Notes: a model not told the origin generated them from the letters alone. DNA of 64,000 nt from Chitinophaga sp. 180180018-3 (GCF_037893185.1 NZ_CP140772.1:310001-374000), one strand, 5' to 3'; shown: positions 43,018 through 51,788, numbered from the stretch's first letter. Made by a program: numbers and translations.

Positions 43018-44471
43018 TGGCGAAGCATACACATACGTTACAGTTTAATTTTACCGGCGGCATCATATCACCCGGTAAGCTGCTCGAATTGCTGGAACTG
43101 CTGGACGATGCTACGGTAACGCATGTACGCTTTGGATTGAGGCAGCAGCTGCTGTTGGATGTGCCTGATAAATCCCTGGCAAACTTTATTGCATCGTGCA
43201 ATGCGCGGCAGATCAGGTTTTCCGATACTCCCAATATACTCAGTTCATATCCTGCTGCAGATATTTTTACCAGTAATACCTGGCTGACAGAAGGTGTTTA
43301 CAAGGATGTGTTTAATCAGCTGGATTATCAGCCTGCACTTAAAGTGAACATCTGCGATAGCCGGCAGACGTTTGTGCCCTTGTTCACCGGACATATCAAC
43401 TGGATCACTTCCGGCTCCCTGCATTACTGGTATTTATATCTGAGGCCCCCCGGCAGCCAGGAACTTTTTCCATGGCCGGAACTCGTGTATACAAACGACA
43501 TTGCAACAGTTAGCCGGAAGGCAGAATTGTTGTTGTTGCAAGGCGTTTCGCCTGATATTGCTTATCAGGATATAAAAAATACATCGACTTATATCTCAAA
43601 AGAAAAAGACAAAGAACCTGATTTTCTGCCTTTTCATCTGCCTTATTATGAAGGGTTCAATAAACATCACAACAGTTACTGGCTGGGGATTTATAAAAGA
43701 GACGAGGATTTTTCCACTGCTTTTTTAAAAGAAATCTGTATCCTGTGTATGGAAACCCGCATTGGTCAGTTATATGCAACTCCCTGGAAATCGCTTGTGA
43801 TCAGGAATATCGACACTGCTCATCGCAGGCTCTGGGATTTTATTTTAGGTAAGCATGGCATCAATGTGCGGCATGCGGCAAATGAGCTGAACTGGCAGGT
43901 GGAAGATAACTGCGAAGATGGTCTGATCCTTAAACGGCACATTATCCGGTATTTCGATATTGCGGATGTGCGTACCTATGGCCTTTGCTTTAGTGTGAGA
44001 GTGTTCCGGCCGGCCAGTTTATTTGGAAACATTGTAATCAGGAAACGGGAAAACCCGCAGGGTAGCCGCCTTAAGTATATGCAGCGATATGATATTTTGT
44101 ATACTGCCGATTTTAACGCCAATACCGGCTCACTGATACCCTACCGGGAAAATGTATCAAAAGAACATCTGGGCCCTTATGTGTCTTCATTATGCCGGTT
44201 GTTTTATGAACAAAGCAGTAAGACCGATACGCTGATGAATTTTGTTAATGAACAGCGAACATTGGCCCAGCCCGATCATAAGGAGTATATCCTGCATCAA
44301 TGCACTAATTGTTACACCGTTTATGACCCCGTTGCCGGCGACCCCGCCCATGCTGTTCAGCCAGGAACTCCCTTCAGTGAAGTACCTGCTATTTACACCT
44401 GTTCTGTATGTGATGCAGGCCGGGATGATTTTAAAGAAATAAAGAACACAGACCTGCTTTTCCGCGGCTGA
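43017..44471 (+). CDS. Siroheme-reductase-like protein with C-terminal rubredoxin domain
   Basis: A 484-residue protein. The N-terminal part resembles the ferredoxin-like half-domain of nitrite/sulfite reductases (FTGGIISPGKLLELLELLDD, LKVNICDSRQTFVPLFTGHI), and the middle keeps the general fold, but the C-x5-C ... C-x3-C siroheme/[4Fe-4S] ligands seen in the NirB encoded upstream are absent. The C-terminus is a rubredoxin: C429-T-N-C432 and C462-S-V-C465 with YTVYDPVAGDP between. ATG overlaps the preceding stop (TAATG), so tightly coupled to the fused nitrate reductase. I infer a redox carrier or chaperone for the assimilation pathway; I know of no assigned function. Confidence 0.8.
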   Translation: MAKHTHTLQFNFTGGIISPGKLLELLELLDDATVTHVRFGLRQQLLLDVPDKSLANFIASCNARQIRFSDTPNILSSYPAADIFTSNTWLTEGVYKDVFNQLDYQPALKVNICDSRQTFVPLFTGHINWITSGSLHYWYLYLRPPGSQELFPWPELVYTNDIATVSRKAELLLLQGVSPDIAYQDIKNTSTYISKEKDKEPDFLPFHLPYYEGFNKHHNSYWLGIYKRDEDFSTAFLKEICILCMETRIGQLYATPWKSLVIRNIDTAHRRLWDFILGKHGINVRHAANELNWQVEDNCEDGLILKRHIIRYFDIADVRTYGLCFSVRVFRPASLFGNIVIRKRENPQGSRLKYMQRYDILYTADFNANTGSLIPYRENVSKEHLGPYVSSLCRLFYEQSSKTDTLMNFVNEQRTLAQPDHKEYILHQCTNCYTVYDPVAGDPAHAVQPGTPFSEVPAIYTCSVCDAGRDDFKEIKNTDLLFRG

Positions 44472-44543
44472 TCCCGTTTATATATTTTATTTTGGCCCCA
44501 TTACCAGGATGTTTATTTTAGCTGCTAAATAAAAAGATAAGGA

Positions 44544-46433
44544 ATGAAGTTTAGGGTTACAACGGGCAGATGCCTGGCCATCGGACTGCTGGCAGGCAGC
44601 TGTTTTCAGGCGAGTGCACAATCTGATCGCTGGCAGCAGCGGGTGAAGTATTCGATGGATATAAAGATGGATGCACCTGCTAATCAATTTAAAGGGCAGC
44701 AACATCTGGAATATTACAATAACTCACCTGATACACTGAAAAAAGTCTTTTATCACCTCTACTGGAACGCATTTCAGCCAGGCAGCATGATGGATGTCCG
44801 TAGCCGTGAATTAGGTAAAGTTGTTCTGGGAAGAGACAAAAACGGCAATGAACGCCGCGACTGGGACCCTCGTGTGCGTGACAGGATCTCTAAACTTCAA
44901 CCTAACGAAATAGGCTATCAGAAAATAATATCGCTGAAGAGAGATGGTAAGCCGCAGGCATTCAAAGTAGTGGAAACCATATTGGAAGTACCGCTGGATA
45001 AGCCTGTCCTGCCTCATTCAAAAACTGTTTTTGATATGGAATTTGAGGCCCAGGTACCAGTGCAGATCCGCCGTAGCGGCCGCAATAACTCCGAAGGGAT
45101 CGACTTTTCTATGTCGCAGTGGTATCCTAAAATGTGCGAATATGATTACGAAGGCTGGCATCCTACTCCCTATATTGCCCGTGAATTTTACGGCGTATGG
45201 GGCGACTACGATGTGAAAATAACCATCGATAAAAAATACGTGTTGGGAGGCACCGGTTACCTGCAGAATCCCCAGCAGATTGGCTACGGTTATGAAGCGC
45301 CGGGAACCAAAGTAAACAGGCCCGCAGGTAATACACTCACCTGGCATTTCATCGCCCCCAATGTGCACGACTTTGTGTGGGCTGCAGATCCCGATTACAA
45401 GCATATTACCCAGAAGGTAGATGGATTCACTGCACATTTCCTTTACATCGATAACGAGCATACACACGAAACCTGGCCTCAGCTGGCGAAGATGGTTCCT
45501 GTTGCATATGCTTATGTCAAGGCGCATTATGGCCCTTATCCATACGAACAATATTCCTTTATTCAGGGAGGCGACGGCGGTATGGAATATCCAATGGCTA
45601 CGCTGATTATGGGTAACGGAAAAATGGATGGCTTGTATGGCCTGGCCATGCACGAATGGATGCATAGCTGGTACCAGGGTATGCTGGGTACCAACGAAAG
45701 CCTGTATCCATGGATGGATGAAGGCTTCACCACTTTCGCAGAAAATAATATACAGTACAATACCATCGATTCACTGAAAGGCCGGAATCCACTGGAAGAT
45801 GCTTACGCCGGCTATTTTGCGCTGGTAAGAAGTCCATACGAAGAACCTGCATCCACGCATTCAGACCATTACAACACCAACTATGGCTACAGCCTTTCTG
45901 CCTATTCTAAAGGTGCAGTATTCCTCGAGCAACTTAGCTATGTGATCGGAACACAAAACCGCGATAGCGGACTGCTGCGCTATTACAGGGAATGGCGCTT
46001 CAAACACCCGAATGCGAACGACTTTATCCGGGTAATGGAAAAAGAAAGCAATATTCAGCTGGATTGGTACAGGCAATATTTCATCAATTCCGTAAAGCAT
46101 ATTGATTACGGCATCGACAGCGTATACCCGAAAGGCAATAAAACAGTAGTTCGCCTGCGCCGGATCGGGCTCATGCCTATGCCGATCGATTTTATGGTTA
46201 CAGATAAAAACGGAAATAAAGTGCTGTACTACATTCCGCTGTCGCTGATGTTCGGCGAAAAGCCCAATGATTATGCCGGCATAAAACGCATCGTAAAAGA
46301 TCCCTGGTATTGGACCAATACCAACTACGAAGTAGAAATAGATACTCCCTTATCTGAAGTACAGGAGCTGGAAATAGATCCCAGTCAACGTATGGCGGAT
46401 ATTGACAGAAGAAATAACAGAATGAGCTATTAG
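44544..46433 (+). CDS. M1-family zinc metallopeptidase
   Basis: A 629-residue exported peptidase. Signal peptide about 1-25 (FQASAQS); N-terminal beta domain; GGDGGMEYPMATLI carries the GxMEN-like exopeptidase segment; the zinc site is HEWMHSWYQ with the third ligand Glu 18 residues on in WMDEGFTTFAE. Secreted, probably periplasmic or surface, M1 aminopeptidase-like. It has its own leader and stands alone. It ends one codon before palindrome P3. Confidence 0.93.
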   Translation: MKFRVTTGRCLAIGLLAGSCFQASAQSDRWQQRVKYSMDIKMDAPANQFKGQQHLEYYNNSPDTLKKVFYHLYWNAFQPGSMMDVRSRELGKVVLGRDKNGNERRDWDPRVRDRISKLQPNEIGYQKIISLKRDGKPQAFKVVETILEVPLDKPVLPHSKTVFDMEFEAQVPVQIRRSGRNNSEGIDFSMSQWYPKMCEYDYEGWHPTPYIAREFYGVWGDYDVKITIDKKYVLGGTGYLQNPQQIGYGYEAPGTKVNRPAGNTLTWHFIAPNVHDFVWAADPDYKHITQKVDGFTAHFLYIDNEHTHETWPQLAKMVPVAYAYVKAHYGPYPYEQYSFIQGGDGGMEYPMATLIMGNGKMDGLYGLAMHEWMHSWYQGMLGTNESLYPWMDEGFTTFAENNIQYNTIDSLKGRNPLEDAYAGYFALVRSPYEEPASTHSDHYNTNYGYSLSAYSKGAVFLEQLSYVIGTQNRDSGLLRYYREWRFKHPNANDFIRVMEKESNIQLDWYRQYFINSVKHIDYGIDSVYPKGNKTVVRLRRIGLMPMPIDFMVTDKNGNKVLYYIPLSLMFGEKPNDYAGIKRIVKDPWYWTNTNYEVEIDTPLSEVQELEIDPSQRMADIDRRNNRMSY

Positions 46434-46558
46434 CTTTTAATTAAGAATAGAGAAAGGAGAATGAAGAATGCCAGCGAAGATAGTAAACGCGAAGATCACA
46501 TTCGCTACCATTTTCGCTGGCATTCTTCATTCTCCTTTCTCTATGCTTAATTAAAAGC
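46433..46558. repeat. Long near-perfect palindrome P3
   Basis: Left arm from 46433 (GCTTTTAATTAAGAATAGAG) pairs with the right arm ending 46558, about 48 nt with one mismatch outside and a few inside. The core again reads GATAGTAAACGCGAA ... ATTCGCTACCAT with the one-sided AAC bulge. It sits between convergent genes; the patatin-like gene's last two sense codons and TAA lie in the right arm. Confidence 0.92.
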
Positions 46559-47555
46559 CGAAGGCTTTTTCTGCAATTCTTTCTCCTTCCCTCAGCATCT
46601 CCTGCATTGCCATCGGTTCAAATCCTAGTCCTCCCATATCTGCGTCCAGTGGGATTTCCGGCCGGATAACATGCAGATTTATTTTTCGCTTATCCTCAAA
46701 AGGATTGTGCGCGACGTCGCTGAAACAGCGGTCGATGTCGGCCGCCGGTACACCTGCCTGAGCAAGGTTGGATCTTACTTCGTTGAGATAGGCAATGGCG
46801 TCGTTAGTGAGCCGGGTACTGTTGATGCCATTGGCGGCTATACTGTTAGTACTGCTATCCATTTGCTTTTCCAGTATCTCGAGGATGGTTTTAAACAGCC
46901 TGTTGTCTTCTTCATCATTTTCCGGCGTAAGGAGGATGGCGTATATATTATCGGCTCCTTTATCGATCGCCAGTTTTACCGGATCATAATGTATGCCTCC
47001 CGCACTGGTGAATTGCTGTACATGATCAGGAAGAGAGGCTACTGACACAGGTGGCATGAACACCGGAATGCTGCAGGCTGCCTGCACGGCTTCGCGGAAA
47101 GTAAAGTTGTCGTGCAGTGAAACGATTTCAAAATCGTGCAGCGACCCGTCTGCAATACCGGGTGTGAAATAGGTAGTTCGATTGGATTGCAGGCAGTGCG
47201 CCGCAATGAACACCTGTTTATTCAATTCCTGCAAGGCTGCAAATCGCGCATCAGTGAAGATATTGGTGATTTTCTGAGTAAAAGGGGTTGAGTTGTAGAG
47301 TGAATTGTGCTGCGGAAACCGCTGCATCATCGTGCTGGTATTGAAAAGATCGGCGGTCCTGTTGCTGGTAAAGAGCTTTTCCAGCAACAGGATTTCTCCC
47401 AGAGCGGCCAGTGGTGTAATCAATGCACTGGTGCCAGTTCCACAAAAAAAATCGAAGTTAATATCCGGCCGGTGAGAGAAAATATATTTGAGAACACCCA
47501 CAGCAAAAGCAGCTCTGGAGCCGCCTCCGCTGATGACTAATGCTGTTGTCGCCAT
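46551..47555 (-). CDS. Patatin-like protein lacking both catalytic residues
   Basis: A 334-residue patatin-fold protein. The oxyanion loop is intact (SGGGSRAAFAVG, residues 9-20) and the conserved VQAACSIPVFMPPV segment is at 157-170. However the nucleophile elbow reads G39-T-G41-T-S43-A where GTSTGA (G-x-S-x-G) is expected, so Gly occupies the Ser position and Ser the next Gly position. The catalytic Asp of the DGG motif is replaced: S184-A185-G-G. Codons are GGC-ACC-AGT and GCG. With both dyad members gone, phospholipase activity is unlikely and a binding or regulatory role is more probable. Otherwise a full-length, intact gene. Confidence 0.88.
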   Translation of the reverse strand: MATTALVISGGGSRAAFAVGVLKYIFSHRPDINFDFFCGTGTSALITPLAALGEILLLEKLFTSNRTADLFNTSTMMQRFPQHNSLYNSTPFTQKITNIFTDARFAALQELNKQVFIAAHCLQSNRTTYFTPGIADGSLHDFEIVSLHDNFTFREAVQAACSIPVFMPPVSVASLPDHVQQFTSAGGIHYDPVKLAIDKGADNIYAILLTPENDEEDNRLFKTILEILEKQMDSSTNSIAANGINSTRLTNDAIAYLNEVRSNLAQAGVPAADIDRCFSDVAHNPFEDKRKINLHVIRPEIPLDADMGGLGFEPMAMQEMLREGERIAEKAFGF

Positions 47556-47591
47556 GGAGATTTATTAGGTGACAACAAATTAATTAAAAAA

Positions 47592-48158
47592 TCAGAATAT
47601 CAGTTGCTGAAGCTGGTTTTCCCAGGTATGCCCTAGTAGTTCCTGGTCCCGCAATTTATCGAGGTGATGTTCATTATGATACACAATGCTGTAGAGCATT
47701 TCACGAATCGTAATTTTCCCCAGCAACGGATGAGGCAAACGGTATTTGTCGAGGTCTTTTTCCGACCATGAGGCAAGCTTCTCATTTAGCCTGGCCTTTT
47801 GCAACAGGAAGCCCTGTATCAAAGCCGGACGCTGAGCAGGGTACACTACTCCCGGATGGTAGGCCCGGCCCGCTACCGCACCAGCGGCAACTACCTTGCT
47901 GAATTGCCCGGCCAGCTGCTCATATGAACGAACAGGTAACTGGTTGGTACCAAAATAGCGCAGGGTAATTTTGGGAAATCCCAGGGCGCTGCTCACAGGC
48001 CGTATGGATTTTATAAGATGATCCAGCTGTTGGCCGGCAGACCATTTGCCATAAGGAGAAGCTGTAAAACGTATATCCGGCAGCGTATTGACAAAGTCAA
48101 TGAAGTTGTCGAAGCTGGTGTTAAGTAACTTAATTATCTCATGTTTGTTCAGGTACAT
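47592..48158 (-). CDS. DinB-family protein
   Basis: About 188 residues, four-helix DinB/YfiT fold with the metal histidines in GQQLDHLIKS (about residue 47) and VYHNEHHLDKLRDQ near the C-terminus. Family members are metal-dependent and often act as thiol (bacillithiol or similar) transferases; the exact role here is unknown. Start at 48158 (MYLNKHEIIK) is preferred over an upstream in-frame ATG at 48188. It lies 37 nt upstream of the patatin-like gene on the same strand and may be cotranscribed. Confidence 0.85.
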   Translation of the reverse strand: MYLNKHEIIKLLNTSFDNFIDFVNTLPDIRFTASPYGKWSAGQQLDHLIKSIRPVSSALGFPKITLRYFGTNQLPVRSYEQLAGQFSKVVAAGAVAGRAYHPGVVYPAQRPALIQGFLLQKARLNEKLASWSEKDLDKYRLPHPLLGKITIREMLYSIVYHNEHHLDKLRDQELLGHTWENQLQQLIF

Positions 48159-48353
48159 AGGAAATGATTTTAGCGGATTCAAAAACACATTACCTGGCGC
48201 CGTATACTGAAATACCCTGGCCTCTGCATTCTCTTTGAAGTTACATCAGATTTGTGAACCGGCCAACTGGAAATTACATATAAAATTATTTTATGTGCAA
48301 AAAAATATTCGATTGGACGGAAAATAAGCGCGTACAGCTAGAAAAAAGTTAAA

Positions 48354-48563
48354 TTATTCTAGTGCGGCGCATTCAAAACCCTGTTTTTGTACAAATTTGA
48401 TGATAATATCTTCATCTACTTCGAGGTCAGCAATACGCAGCACCTTGTCACAATCGTCCAGGTCTACATGGCAGGATCCTACCGGAAAACTGTCGGAAAT
48501 AGCCCGGATCACGTATTGTCGCTCTTCCGGGCTGTGTATATTGGTTTTGAATATGCCTATCAT
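48354..48563 (-). CDS. Small HMA-like (ferredoxin-fold) protein without metal motif
   Basis: A 69-residue protein with a beta-alpha-beta-beta-alpha-beta pattern (MIGIFKTNI, RQYVIRAIS, GSCHVDLDDCDKVLRIADL, DEDIIIKFVQKQGFECAAL) like heavy-metal-associated domains, but without the MxCxxC metal loop. It is the last gene of a three-gene minus-strand unit after an ECF sigma and a membrane protein. Function unknown; protein-protein signalling is possible. Confidence 0.7.
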   Translation of the reverse strand: MIGIFKTNIHSPEERQYVIRAISDSFPVGSCHVDLDDCDKVLRIADLEVDEDIIIKFVQKQGFECAALE

Positions 48564-48575
48564 AGTCGGAGATTT

Positions 48576-48980
48576 TTAATGTGATTCTTTTTCTTCGTTT
48601 TTAAGGTCATCACGGCGTTCCTCCCACTGATCGTGGCGCCAGCCGCCGAAACCCCGGCAACGGTTGCGGAAATGTTCCTTCATCCTTTCCTGTTCTTCCG
48701 GCGTCATATTCGCCATTTTCTCCCGCATGCGGGCTTTCCATTCGCGTCCACGTTCCCATTTGCTACCGTGATGATTGTGCCATCCGAAGAGCAATTTTCC
48801 GAGCAGCAACAGGCCAAGTGCCTGCCAGAATGTGATGATCGGGCCATGGAAAAGATCGGGTATCAGGTTGTTCCATAATAACATGGTAGCAAACCCCACA
48901 GCCGTGATAAACACGATTCCCAATACTAAAAACTTCATCACATGAAGGCCTTTGTTCCTTCTTCCATATGTGTGTCTCAT
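48576..48980 (-). CDS. Small membrane protein with charged C-terminal helix
   Basis: A 134-residue protein (or 120 if it starts at ATG 48938, MKFLVLGIVF). Two transmembrane helices (FLVLGIVFITAVGFATMLLW and ITFWQALGLLLLGKLLFGW) are followed by a very charged tail (MREKMANMTPEEQERMKEHF, then a Glu/Arg-rich end). The MTPEEQERMKEHF stretch recalls the LTxxQ segments of CpxP/Spy-like proteins. It starts 21 nt after the ECF sigma gene and is a likely regulatory partner of it, in the place where an anti-sigma would be. Confidence 0.75.
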   Translation of the reverse strand: MRHTYGRRNKGLHVMKFLVLGIVFITAVGFATMLLWNNLIPDLFHGPIITFWQALGLLLLGKLLFGWHNHHGSKWERGREWKARMREKMANMTPEEQERMKEHFRNRCRGFGGWRHDQWEERRDDLKNEEKESH

Positions 48981-49001
48981 ATCTTTATTAATTAATTTAA
49001 A

Positions 49002-49559
49002 TCAGTCGTTTAATAATTCCTGGTACAGTTCAGTAAGACGATCCCGCAGGTACAGTACAGCATAGCGTTTGCGCGACAACAGCGTATTTACGCCCACCCC
49101 GGTTTCTTCACTGATTTCCTTAAAGGATTTTCCTTCCACTTCGTGCTGCAGGAACACCTGCCGCTGGTCTGGGGGTAACTCGTCAATCGCCTCCATGATC
49201 GCCTCATACATGATCTTCTTTACCAATGGGGTATCAGCTTCCAGGTTTTTGTCCGACAACAGCTCCGGGAGAAATAATACCTCCTCTCCTTCAATTTCGC
49301 GCGTGTGATCTGCAAAGGGAGACTCTTTTTTCTTCCGGAACCAGTCGGTGATCTTATTGCGTGTCACTGCAAACAACCAGCCTGTTATAGAATCTATCTG
49401 GCTGCCCAGCTTCAGGTATTCAGTGAATTGATAGAAAACGTCCTGCAAAATGTCCTCCGCATCCGACGTATTACTTACCCGCTGACGGATAAAGTGAAGC
49501 AATCGCTTGCGTTCCTGCTTTACGGTTGCCTGTATGCGTTCGTTTTGCTCTATGGCCAT
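49002..49559 (-). CDS. ECF RNA polymerase sigma factor
   Basis: About 185 residues. Region 2 (about 15-75: LLHFIRQRVSNTSDAEDILQ, DVFYQF, IDSITGWLFAVTRNKITDWF) and region 4 (about 120-175: IDELPPDQRQVFLQHEVEGK, FKEISEETGVGVNTLLSRK) are complete. Not FecI-like; no FecR gene is near. Start at 49559 (MAIEQNERIQ) is preferred over 49589. It leads a unit with a two-TM protein and an HMA-like protein, which suggests envelope or metal stress control. Confidence 0.9.
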   Translation of the reverse strand: MAIEQNERIQATVKQERKRLLHFIRQRVSNTSDAEDILQDVFYQFTEYLKLGSQIDSITGWLFAVTRNKITDWFRKKKESPFADHTREIEGEEVLFLPELLSDKNLEADTPLVKKIMYEAIMEAIDELPPDQRQVFLQHEVEGKSFKEISEETGVGVNTLLSRKRYAVLYLRDRLTELYQELLND

Positions 49560-49761
49560 AATGCTATTTGAAAGGACCAGCTGTTTCATCTTAATAAGGA
49601 TGACGAAACAGCAAAACGGATATTTTAAAACTGCAGAAAAATTTTTTAAGCAGGCAGGGGGTTATATAAAGATATGAAACCTGCAACAGATGGGAAAATG
49701 CCTGGGATACCCGGCGCCGATAGCCTCTTTTCCGCCCGGCGCCTCCGCTAATAACTGAGGA

Positions 49762-50391
49762 TCAGCTTTTAGCCAATACTACATACTTCTCTTTAAAACT
49801 CTCCTCCGGAAATATATCATACACACTTACCATCCGGGGTTTTACATGACTTTCCGAGATTTCCTGTGCAAGGTCGCCTCCTTTCAGGCATATCAGCCCC
49901 TTTTCGAACTGCTTGCCAGGTATAGCCGATTTCTTCAGCAACGGTTTGCTCCAGCGCCAAAGATCGCCCAGCGGTGCTACCGCACGGGATACAACAATAT
50001 CGAACTTACGGTTCTTTATATCTTCCACCCGGCTATGTGCTGTGGTAACATTCTTCAACTGCAGGGCCTCTGCAACTCCCTGTACCACCTTGATTTTTTT
50101 ACCAATTGAATCTACAAGATGAAATTGTACCTCAGGAAAGAAAATAGCCAGGGGAATTCCCGGAAAACCTCCGCCTGTACCCAAATCCAGAATCTGCGTA
50201 CCCGGTTGAAAATCTGCAAGTGCTGCTATACTGAGAGAATGTAAAACATGCTTTTCATATAGAGCATCTATATCCTTACGGGAAATAACATTGATCTTCT
50301 CATTCCATTCCTGATATAACCCCTGTAATGCCCCGAACTGCGCCAGCTGCTCTGGTGTGAAGTCGCTGAAGTACTTTAAAATAATTTCCAT
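49762..50391 (-). CDS. rsmG: 16S rRNA (guanine527-N7)-methyltransferase
   Basis: A 209-residue SAM methyltransferase. Motif I is LDLGTGGGFPGIPLAI at about 71-86, with FHLVDSIGKKIKVVQ, VEDIKNRKFDIVVSRAVAPL and CLKGGDLAQEI following; the N-terminal INVISRKD segment is the family mark. It is separated from the codirectional glycosyltransferase gene by repeat P6, which lies in its leader. Confidence 0.95.
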   Translation of the reverse strand: MEIILKYFSDFTPEQLAQFGALQGLYQEWNEKINVISRKDIDALYEKHVLHSLSIAALADFQPGTQILDLGTGGGFPGIPLAIFFPEVQFHLVDSIGKKIKVVQGVAEALQLKNVTTAHSRVEDIKNRKFDIVVSRAVAPLGDLWRWSKPLLKKSAIPGKQFEKGLICLKGGDLAQEISESHVKPRMVSVYDIFPEESFKEKYVVLAKS

Positions 50392-50404
50392 AGTGCAAAG
50401 TAAA

Positions 50405-50485
50405 AGAATTAAGAATTAGGAATGAAGAATTAAGAATAACGATGCCCGGCATTCTTCATTCCTGATTCTTAATTCGTAATTCTTT
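50405..50485. repeat. Imperfect palindrome P6
   Basis: GAATTAAGAATTAGGAATGA ... right arm TCATTCCTGATTCTTAATTC, one mismatch over about 26 nt, with an internal AATGAAGAAT/ATTCTTCATT pair round the loop AACGATGCCCGGC. A close relative, P7, lies on the other side of the glycosyltransferase gene. Confidence 0.85.
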
Positions 50486-50489
50486 CTTC

Positions 50490-51626
50490 TTACCATTTGT
50501 TCTTCGATTTGAAAAACAACGCAGGAGTGAAAATGATGTAGTAAAGGAACATGAAGATATCCATCAGCCAGCTGATCTTGAACAGGTCGCTCTCATCCAG
50601 CTTACGCATAGCGCAATAGGTAATGATGGATTGTACAAGCACCTTTAGGCCGAATATGCCTAACACATACCAGAGGATAGGAGGAGGAAAGAATAAGCCC
50701 GCAATAAATGCAGGGTAAAAAAGAAAATGAGTGAGAGAAAACAGCCCCAGAACAAACTTGTGGCCAAAGCGGTAATGTTTGCCGGTAGACATATGCCTGG
50801 TTTTCTGACGGAACCAGCTTCTCCAGGTTTGCTTGGGCTCAGAGTAGGTGAACGCCTGTTTGTCGATCACCACGCCCACGTTTTTATTTGTAGCTGCCGT
50901 ATTTACGAACAGATCATCATCGCCGCTGGCCAGGTGCTGATGGCTGGTAAACCCTTTATGACGGAAAAACAGCTCTTTATCGTATGCCAGATTCCTGCCT
51001 ACGCCCATATAAGGCATGCCGCTCATCGCGAACGACAGGAACTGCATGGCGCTGAAGAAGGTTTCGTAACGGACAATTTTATTCAGGAACCCTGGCTTTT
51101 TGTGGTAAGCGCCGTAACCCAGCACAATTTCTTTTTCATCTGTAAAGCCCTGGCTCATGATCGACAGCCAATAGGTACTTCCCGGCTTGCAATCAGCATC
51201 GGTAAGCAATACCCTGTCGAACTGCGCTCCTTTCAGTCCGATAGATAACGGGTACTTTTTCCCTGGAATAAATTTCGCCGCCTGCTTGATCTCAATATGG
51301 CGGTAGTGAGGATAACCCGGCTCTATGGAGCGCAGGTAATACTTTGTATCGTCTTCGGAGTTATCATTGACCACAATTACTTCATACTCTGGCTTCATAT
51401 GCTGGTGGTAACGCTGCTGCAATACCCCCGGCAGATTTTTCTGCAAGTTTAACTCCTCATCTTTTGCGCAGATGATGACTGAAAAATGCCCGTCCGGTGT
51501 ATGGTCCAGGTCAAATTTTCTCTTGTAAAAGGCTACCCGGGAGAAGATAAATAAGAAATATATGATCTGTATCCCGGCTATTGTAGCAAAAAAGTATAAG
51601 GCAATTTCACCCAGATGGTCCTGCAT
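50490..51626 (-). CDS. Membrane-bound family 2 glycosyltransferase
   Basis: A 378-residue GT2. One N-terminal TM helix (about 7-26), catalytic domain with VIICAKDEELNL, YEVIVVNDNSEDDT, a DxD-type LLTDADCKPGS and QTWRSWFRQKTRH (QxxRW-like), and three or four TM helices at the C-terminus. Makes or extends a surface glycan, acceptor unknown. The gene stands alone, bracketed by two related repeats (P6 at 50405-50485, P7 at 51665-51759), and is divergent from tgt. Confidence 0.9.
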   Translation of the reverse strand: MQDHLGEIALYFFATIAGIQIIYFLFIFSRVAFYKRKFDLDHTPDGHFSVIICAKDEELNLQKNLPGVLQQRYHQHMKPEYEVIVVNDNSEDDTKYYLRSIEPGYPHYRHIEIKQAAKFIPGKKYPLSIGLKGAQFDRVLLTDADCKPGSTYWLSIMSQGFTDEKEIVLGYGAYHKKPGFLNKIVRYETFFSAMQFLSFAMSGMPYMGVGRNLAYDKELFFRHKGFTSHQHLASGDDDLFVNTAATNKNVGVVIDKQAFTYSEPKQTWRSWFRQKTRHMSTGKHYRFGHKFVLGLFSLTHFLFYPAFIAGLFFPPPILWYVLGIFGLKVLVQSIITYCAMRKLDESDLFKISWLMDIFMFLYYIIFTPALFFKSKNKW

Positions 51627-51664
51627 AATGCTCGCAAAAATATAATATTTTTATTATCTATGAA

Positions 51665-51759
51665 AAGAAAGAATTAAGAATTAAGAATTGGGAATGAAGA
51701 ATTAAGAATGCCAGGCGTTGGTATTCTTCATTCTTCATTCTCAATTCTTAATTTCTTTC
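51665..51759. repeat. Imperfect palindrome P7
   Basis: GAATTAAGAATTGGGAATGA ... TCATTCTCAATTCTTAATTTC, three to four mismatches, loop GCCAGGCGTTGGT. It lies in a divergent promoter region (glycosyltransferase to the left, tgt to the right), so it cannot be just a terminator. Confidence 0.85.
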
Positions 51760-51788
51760 CTGATCTTTGCGGGCTGAAACACAGATAC

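Noticed and set aside
33918..44471. Dissimilatory (respiratory) nitrate reduction
   Set aside because: No NarGHI, NapA, NrfA or NirK/S; NirBD plus a NasC-type catalytic subunit and NarK-type importer indicate assimilation.
51665..51759. All palindromes as plain transcription terminators
   Set aside because: P7 lies in a divergent promoter region, P4-P6 lie between codirectional genes, and most lack a T-run; termination may be a side effect in P1-P3 only.
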